A stretch of 64,000 bases of DNA from Diadema setosum (taxonomy: Eukaryota > Echinodermata > Echinoidea > Diadematoida > Diadematidae). Under the pieces are notes generated by a model. The model saw only the letters and a list, made by a program, of their open reading frames with translations. It did not search any database and was not told the origin of the DNA. The stretch covers positions 24,254,481 through 24,318,480 of the forward strand of contig NC_092699.1 in the NCBI RefSeq assembly GCF_964275005.1, read 5' to 3'. The position numbers and the translations under genes were made by a program. Below are positions 57,008 through 64,000 of the stretch, one piece after another. How positions within the stretch are numbered: position 1 is the first letter of the stretch; each line of letters opens with the position of its first letter.

Positions 57008-58290
57008 GTATTTTACCATCATCTTTTAATGTCCCCATCACTACGACCAGCAAAAGCACTTTAGTCAGTATTGCTTTGTCAGACTAAACGTTGATGACGT
57101 GTAAACACTAGCTTTCTTGTTCTTTCTTTTGTTCAACCGATATACTGCTTCCTCCGCTCTCGAACAGTGTACGTGATACGTGAATACAGTAATTGATCGC
57201 CACTTTGTGTTCGTGTCTTTATTTCGAAGCTACACCGAGTACTGTTTTCACCATGGTTGACGAAAAACAAACAAACAAACAAACAATCAAATACGGCAAA
57301 TTTCATCTTATGATAAACATCATCAGCCTATTAATCTGCTCCATTTCGTACATTGTACATAATGTCTCCGTCACAATCCATTAGAAATATATAACGTTCA
57401 ATCCTGTAACTATTTCTTTTTTTTTTCTTCATCAAATTTAAATGAAATTGAGATGATAATACCATTACGTGTTGTAGGGTACATTTTAACGCATGTGATG
57501 CTTGGGGATTGACACTCGATATTTCTAATCTCTTCATTAATGCCGCCGAAGATTGATATATTATAGTAAGTGACGCCAAAGTGATTTCGTCACGTCTGTA
57601 TGAAAGACTTGCATATAAATCCCAGCGAAATAGAAACAACCTGGCAGGGACGACTACCTGATTCTGTATACCTTTCCCAATTACTTCCCCAAACTTACAC
57701 CCGTTCATGAAATTAAAGATTCGACCTAAGTCAGTTGATCTGTAAGCTATATTTCGTTTCGTTTGAACTGTAGCTGAATGACCAAATTCTCAAAGCTACA
57801 TGGGAGAGCTCAATAAGTGATAAATTGTGTCCGAGAACTTTGTCATTTCAGTTTCGACCTGTGTCAGCCCATTCATATCATAGCACAAAATTGACTAAAG
57901 CAATAATTTAGCAGTAAAAGAGGAAATAAATACCATAAAAATCTACTGTACCAAAAAAAAAAAAAAGTATTTAGCGCCAGCAGAGAACAAAGAGGGATTC
58001 TTTTTACAGCAATGTTCAGTCTGATTTTACGCGATAATGCGGTCCCATTTTCTTGGCGCGGCATATCAGCGGAAGTTCTCTATAATTCCTGTTCGTGTTT
58101 CTCTATTATGTCCTCACTGTGTATTGTTAATGTTCCTCTCCTTATAGCCGATTAGAATCTTGGCTCGAGCGACTGATCAGCACTGCGCATAGTGCCATTG
58201 ATCCGGCAGACATGTTGCCTTATAGAGTTTGAGTCTCACAATTGAATCTCAGTTTTGTACAGGATTTGCACAATGACACAACGAACGTGT

Positions 58291-58469
58291 CAGTGGCGGA
58301 TCCAGATTTGGGGGGGGGGGGGGGGAGCCACCGGTCGCGCGCTCCCTCTTTATTTTTTGTTAAAACAGAATAGATAAAACGAAAAAAGGGGGCGCGTGCA
58401 CCTCCCCCCCCCCCCTCTTTAATTTTGTAAAGGCGCCTCCCCTTTACGGAATTCCTGGATCCGCCCCTG
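58291..58469. mobile_element. GGCGGATCC-type MITE, copy 2 (inverted relative to copy 1)
   Basis: The ends are CAGTGGCGGATCCAG and CCTGGATCCGCCCCTG, enclosing a G-run, GGGGGCGCGTGCACC and a C-run. Its reverse complement aligns along its length with 39588-39750. Target duplications are not evident here. Confidence 0.7.
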
Positions 58470-59099
58470 CATATGCGAATAAGTTATTCAATATTTTGAA
58501 AGGCATTTTCTCTGGGAAGGGAAGCGAGAGATAGATACATTGTACCGAAGGGGGAGGGGGCTGACGTTATACAGGAAGTTTATAACTATTATTTCCCAGT
58601 TAGGAACCCCCTTCTTGACCTGGCAAGCTTATATGCCTTCGAGGGCAAGGCTTCCAATTTAGGCGGAGCGCCAAAGTCATGTTTGGAGTACTGTCAATCA
58701 TTTAATGAAAATGTACGCTACTTAGAACAATCCCATTACCCCCCCCCCCCCTTTTTTTTTACGCTTCGAAGAAACAAGGGCACAGGTAGCCCACGCAAGT
58801 ATATTTTGTTATGATGTTGAATTCAGAGTCAGGGCTATCCGCAGCAACTTTATGGAGATATTTTGATCTCCGTGATTCATCTTTTTTCCCTTCTACTACT
58901 TTTTGAAAAGTGTTTTCACTTATTCCGGGACTAGATTGAATATTGCCAACAACGTCATAACCCTTGAGACATACATGGATAACAGACATGCATCATTACA
59001 TGCGTACACGCACAATATGGAACAAACTTGAACAAACAAACAAGGACACTAGGAGACACTCTTATGAAGTAATCACAATACCATGAATGAATTAATAAA

Positions 59100-59198
59100 C
59101 GAATGAATGAATGAATGAATGAATGAGTGAATGAATGAATGAATGAATGAGTGAATGAATGAATGAGTGAGTAAGTGAATGAATGAATGAATGAATAG
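59100..59198. repeat. (GAAT)n microsatellite with GAGT variants
   Basis: About 100 bp of GAAT repeats with occasional GAGT substitutions. Confidence 0.95.
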
Positions 59199-59480
59199 GT
59201 ATATCAACATAAATTGTATGTATAGTTTATTATACTTCATGATACACAGCCTTTATTATGTATCTTCTAGAAATTTATTGTATAATGTAGGCCTATGCAT
59301 TATACAAAGAACTCTCAACTGAACTGAGTTGAAGTAAGACAAAAATCTCGAAATGAATAAGTGAAAATGCATAAATCCAAATAAATAGATTGTTGTGTAT
59401 AAACAGGACTCGATAGTGATGACCCAGTGGCTTGGGCCATTAAAAAGTGGTGTCGTGCCACCAAATTTATCTTTTTGCCG

Positions 59481-59605
59481 GGGGGGGGGGGTGTTTCTCA
59501 AAGCTGTTCTTAAAGTTACGAACGACTTGTGATCACTTTTGATGTGCTATACTTATCAGAATTTGAATAATTCAGCACAAGAACTGCTTTATGAAACACC
59601 CCCGG
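59481..59605. mobile_element. Short TIR element related in theme to the intron 1 copy
   Basis: GGGTGTTTCTCAAAGCTGTT at the left faces CTGCTTTATGAAACACCCCC at the right. About 125 bp, no coding capacity. Confidence 0.6.
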
Positions 59606-59672
59606 ATCTGGCGACTAAGGCCATCAGTCAAAAATGTTACTGTCGAACTTGGTGTATAACTATATATATGTG

Positions 59673-59675
<3 letters not shown>

Positions 59676-59727
<52 letters not shown>
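59676..59727. repeat. (AT)n microsatellite
   Basis: About 50 bp of AT repeats. Confidence 0.95.
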
Positions 59728-59730
<3 letters not shown>

Positions 59731-61225
59731 TATGATATCATACAATGTGCCATATCATTTCACGTCATAGAATCACATGTAAATAATTGTTACACACATT
59801 ACTTGCATTCTTCTATCGTAGAGGCACATATTACCACCACCCTGTGAATTGGTGTGTACACTCATCGAAGGAAAGCGCAGATCTGGGCCTCTTGTGGCGG
59901 ACGAAGCTATCAGCAGACTCACTGATGACAAATATTGTTTTTACTAGTCTCGTTGAGGCCAAACTGTCAAGGATGGCCCAGAAAAAAAAAAAACCCGAAG
60001 TCCTGTCTTTCATTAATATTAACTTTGTCTGTAAGACGTGCGGCTGCTTATGAACACATAATATAATCATCCGCCCAAAAAAAAAAAAAAAGGGGGGAGG
60101 GGCCTTGACCTTCACTGCACCTTTAAACTCCTAATCCACTCTGGCGTATCAATAACATATGCCTTACTGTGACGTAAAAAAAGCCCGGATTTAACCCATT
60201 TCCATCGCGTCCTCGGCCTGGACTTCATCTTCACTTGGCTGTCGCAAAATAAAGTTATGACTTTCGAAAGTGGATCTTTTTTTTTTCGAAACCCCAGACC
60301 ACGATGAAGGCACTGAGGAATATTCCGTGTGAACCAAGGACAGTCATGATAAGAACAATGTTACAGTATTAATTATTATCAGGGTTGGTGAGATGAGTTG
60401 AACTGCCTTTTCACAAGTTTCTTACGTTGACGTGTGTAAAGCATCCATATACCATGGAGCTACATAGCTCCATGCATACATGTATTAATGAGTGTACACA
60501 TTCTGATTAGCACAAACTGGAAAGTGCGTAACGCGGAACTATATGCACGGGACTATTAGATGCATGTTGCCCTGCCACGCCTTTTATTTGCGGTTGGGAC
60601 AGATAGCCGGGGTAGGCCTCGTAACGTAGTTGCCGTCACGTTTCTCGAAGTTCCAGCGCCGAGCCTCGAGCGATGATTCGTCACCATGTCATCATGACTT
60701 CTGTCAAGAACCGTCTGTTGTATCATTTATCCCCCTTAAACCACCCCTCGCTCCCCCTGAATCAATATAACAACAGCGACCACAACAACTGGCCTGATCA
60801 GATCAAACAATAAAGCGCAGTGATAAGGGCCACTACTGAACAAGACTATACTTGGTTCGAGATATATCTCGGAATCGCTTTATTCTCTACTCCACGCTCA
60901 AGAATACTTTGAAAAATGAAATGAAATCAAACAAACAAAGGAAAGGGAGAAAAGTTTCATGACAAGTAAAATAGGACTAAAGAGAAGAGATTCATGGAAA
61001 TTTTAAAGTACATGTGCTACAATACATGTACAACTTTCACCCCATAACACTGATAATAATATTGTTCCCAATGCTTTACGACAATAACAGCGATAGACTG
61101 TTCGAGAAAACGTGTGAAACTGATGAATTCCTAACTTCAGTATTTTTCATTGTTTGCATTTAGCTTGTTTTTCGAGGTCAATTGAATTGACAGTAGATTA
61201 TCACATTTCGATGGAACTAAATGCG

Positions 61226-61370
61226 TCGTGTGCCCGGTCGGGAGAAAGACGCGAACGCTAGCGAGGCCCATGAATGTAAAATGCGCTTCGCGTCTTCGGA
61301 ATTTCTCCCAGGCATGGATTCCTTGAATCGCGTGCGTTCGCGTCGTTCTCCCGGTGCCCGGGCACAAGAC
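61226..61370. mobile_element. GC-rich MITE with ~35-bp inverted ends
   Basis: GTCGTGTGCCCGGTCGGGAG at the left faces CTCCCGGTGCCCGGGCACA plus AGACG at the right, extending to GACGCGAACGC/GCGTTCGCGTC. About 145 bp; its base composition stands out from the AT-rich surroundings. Confidence 0.7.
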
Positions 61371-63486
61371 GAATTATGGTTCTATCGATTGATGCTAACA
61401 AAAACATGCAGTTTCAAATGTTGTGACTAGACTATTGTTGTCGAGAATCGATAACGCTACTGTATCACACTCTTCAGTGGTGAAATGCATTAAAAAATAT
61501 ATTGTTGACTGGACACTGCAGGGAAGTGAAATTTGCTGTCATCTTTGATGATGTCATCGATTTGTCGTGGTGAGCACCGAAGTTACTAATCTGCCTTTCT
61601 CTGGGTCATTGAATTATGACACTTCTAGAACGGTTTTTGACATGAGAGCTTAAGGTATCCGCTGAAGGAATGACGTCATTCAGTGACTCCGCCCCAGAAG
61701 ACTATAATCGGAGGCGTTTATATTTTGGACTTGGTCCATCCGAACCAATCCATATATCCCCAATATATTCTTAACACGATGTTTAAAAGATGAAAAGAAC
61801 AACAACACAAAAGGGTAGATTTTTATTATAATTGACCCAGGTAAGCTACATGATGTGTGCATGCGCTGAGTAGATTTTTGGCAAATTTTGTCATGTTCAA
61901 AGATCACTTAAATTTGCCTTTAAATGCTATTTTCAAGCCATTGTTCAATGATGATATAATTCCATAGGAAAAACAAAAATAAGTTGTCTACGTGATATAG
62001 CAGGTGGACAAGTCGTACAAGGGCCGAGGTCAGAATAATGTCTCAAAAAGTTAGAATGCCAAAATCATTTTTATGTCGATTCAAATGAGAAACGAATTGA
62101 ATAAGTTTTGTTTTTTGGGTTTTTTTTTTCCTGTCTTGGGAACAGGTGAAGCTGAAATAAAAGAATATTTCTCGATCAGGCAGAAACTAGGAAGAGAAAA
62201 AGACAATGGGTGTATGGTACGCGGTATGTGCGCAGAGTAATTTGTCAAATCCCACTTCGATCTCCCTGGCTGATGTTTCCAACATGGACAATTCTTTTAT
62301 CCCCAGTTGCAAATGTTGGCCTCACGCTCTTACTTTGCTTAATCACCGACTACAAGAAGAATCGAGCCTGTTGCTTTTTTTTTTTTTTTTGGGGGGGGGG
62401 GGGGGGAGAAACTTACATTGTGTTTCCAAGGCAAGTTAAGGATAGTTTAAGCAGCCGCGTCTCATGACAAGGTCTTATGATTGATTCAAGGCAGGCAAGC
62501 TAAACGCGCCTCTTATACTCTCAAGACACAGTGGCTGCCGCAAAATCGGGATCGCTTTATTGTGATGTGGAGGCATCTCACGTAATTTGAGGCGGGACAA
62601 GTTGAATTGCGTTTTCTTGATTTCCTTGTCTCCGCGCCAATCCTAGGGCAGAAAATTGCCATCATTTTGCCTGAGAGTGTGTCGTGGATGGATTAGTTTT
62701 ATGTTTTTTTCCCCCCTCAAAGTTGAAAAAAAAAAGTTGGCGATTGAATAGTTTAGCAAATTTCGTTGCCTCTTGAGTTTCTGATAATCATGGACAATTG
62801 TTCTCGTTTACATTTACTTGCATTTGAAAAAAAAAGTTATCTTCCACTACCCCCTTAAGGTTAACTTACAATGCACGATTGTATTTTGTAAGATTGTTTA
62901 TGATGGACGATGAACATGTCGAATTGGCATCGTGCGTGAAACAAACAGATGCTAGATCCTGCGAATGTAGGGGTGACTGTACTAGTCCATGAGCATCTTG
63001 TGTCCAGATATTTTGCTGAATTGAGCAGCGTCGTGACAAACTATGCACTGTTCATGTTGGCATTCTTACTAGTAATACAAGATTTCTACCAGAGCCTGAA
63101 TTAGTGGTATTCAGTGGTCTATAATTGGTCGAAAAATTACTGTTTATGCAAAAACGCAAACAAGAAAAGGAATGAAGAATGACGGTTATATCAAATACAT
63201 GTGTATATCTATTATGTAGCATCATTTGCTCTTTTTTTTTTGGGGGGGGGGGGGTAAAAAAATACGAAGAAATACAGATATTAGTAAAGAATGCATGGAA
63301 ATACCCTGAAAGTTTGAAACATGCTAGCACACGTGAAGAATAATTTAACTGGAACAAATTAGCGACGCGTGGTTTGCCGAGTATTTTTATAGAAACGTCA
63401 CGTGTGTGTTAAGAACCGATGAGGTTGGTAGGTTTTACTTATCTCTCGATCCACATTGCTGCATTTGGAAGAGAAGTGAACCTCCT

Positions 63487-63487
63487 A

Positions 63488-63533
<46 letters not shown>

Positions 63534-63534
63534 A
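63487..63534. repeat. (CA)n microsatellite
   Basis: About 22 CA units. Confidence 0.95.
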
Positions 63535-64000
63535 CATGAAAATAATGTATGTATGTGTACTTGCCTGCATGGAGAAAAAAGAAAAAAGTTTGAAAGAAAA
63601 AAAAAACTAGAAGTCATTGCTGATAATCCAGTGGGATTAAGAGAGCGAGATTTTGTCCCGCGATTGTAGGATTAATGTCTTTGAATCATCGCCGGTGTAA
63701 GTCGAGGGGCGGATCGCGGCTGTTCGGGGACGACTAAATGGTAGTTTGCGACGTGACGATAACTTATGACGAAGAGTTAAAGAAAGAAAAAATGAAAAGA
63801 AAAATTTCTGCCAAATGAAAGATTTTGGAGATTTTGTTGGTGACGGGAGGTTGAGATGGATTGTCGATTGAGTTTAGATTAGTAGACTTATCATTAAATT
63901 CAAAAGAGAAGTTGCCAATTGTACTTTCCAAAGAAGATTTTTTTTTCTCTCTCTCTCTTTTTTTCTGTATTCTGTATGATTGTGTCAGAATACTGATGAA

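Larger units (their letters stand above)
57008..64000. other. Right flank, probably lectin intron 1 with repeats
   Basis: If the lectin gene is intact, all of this is its first intron. Apart from the listed MITEs and microsatellites it holds several homopolymer junctions (58741, 60077, 62375, 63231). No further lectin exon is recognised. Confidence 0.4.

Overview
The window looks like nuclear DNA of a marine invertebrate deuterostome, most likely an echinoderm and possibly a sea urchin. This rests on intron-rich genes with canonical GT-AG sites, a secreted C-type lectin exon of echinoderm style, AT-rich intergenic DNA full of microsatellites, and many short inverted-repeat elements. The species call is inference, not something the sequence proves.

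One complete protein gene dominates the centre. It is a plus-strand SLC45-family (GPH/sucrose-type MFS) transporter with six coding exons between 18065 and 37708. All exon junctions agree in phase and give an 828-residue protein. Exon 3 encodes the very long cytoplasmic loop typical of SLC45A1/A4-like members. The introns hold remarkable DNA: a ~430-bp pyrimidine tract ending at the exon 4 acceptor, a ~940-bp giant foldback, a MITE, a ~2.6-kb G-rich minisatellite with a 422-bp higher-order period grading into purine-rich DNA up to exon 5, and a 5'-truncated CR1/L2-like LINE with an open reverse-transcriptase frame.

Two other genes are seen only as first exons. On the minus strand, 5270-5354 encodes a signal peptide of an unrecognised secreted protein that continues leftwards. 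On the plus strand, 56871-57007 encodes a signal peptide plus the start of a C-type lectin domain that continues rightwards. A short exon-like frame with a strong donor at 56306-56479 resembles multipass membrane protein sequence but is not identified.

The remainder is intergenic and repeat-derived. It includes two Helentron/'pearl'-like elements with tandem cores carrying perfect DR1 nuclear-receptor motifs (5927-6702, 44685-45772), a TTAA-flanked foldback MITE family (29023, 43680, 53754), several hAT-like and other TIR elements, some with visible target duplications, tRNA-promoter-like repeats (34.2 and 48.7 kb), LINE remnants (2.5-4.1 kb, 13 kb), palindromes upstream of the transporter (13.8-14.2 kb), and many AT, CA, TTG and tetranucleotide microsatellites. 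No ncRNA gene, CRISPR array or prokaryotic operon structure is supported.
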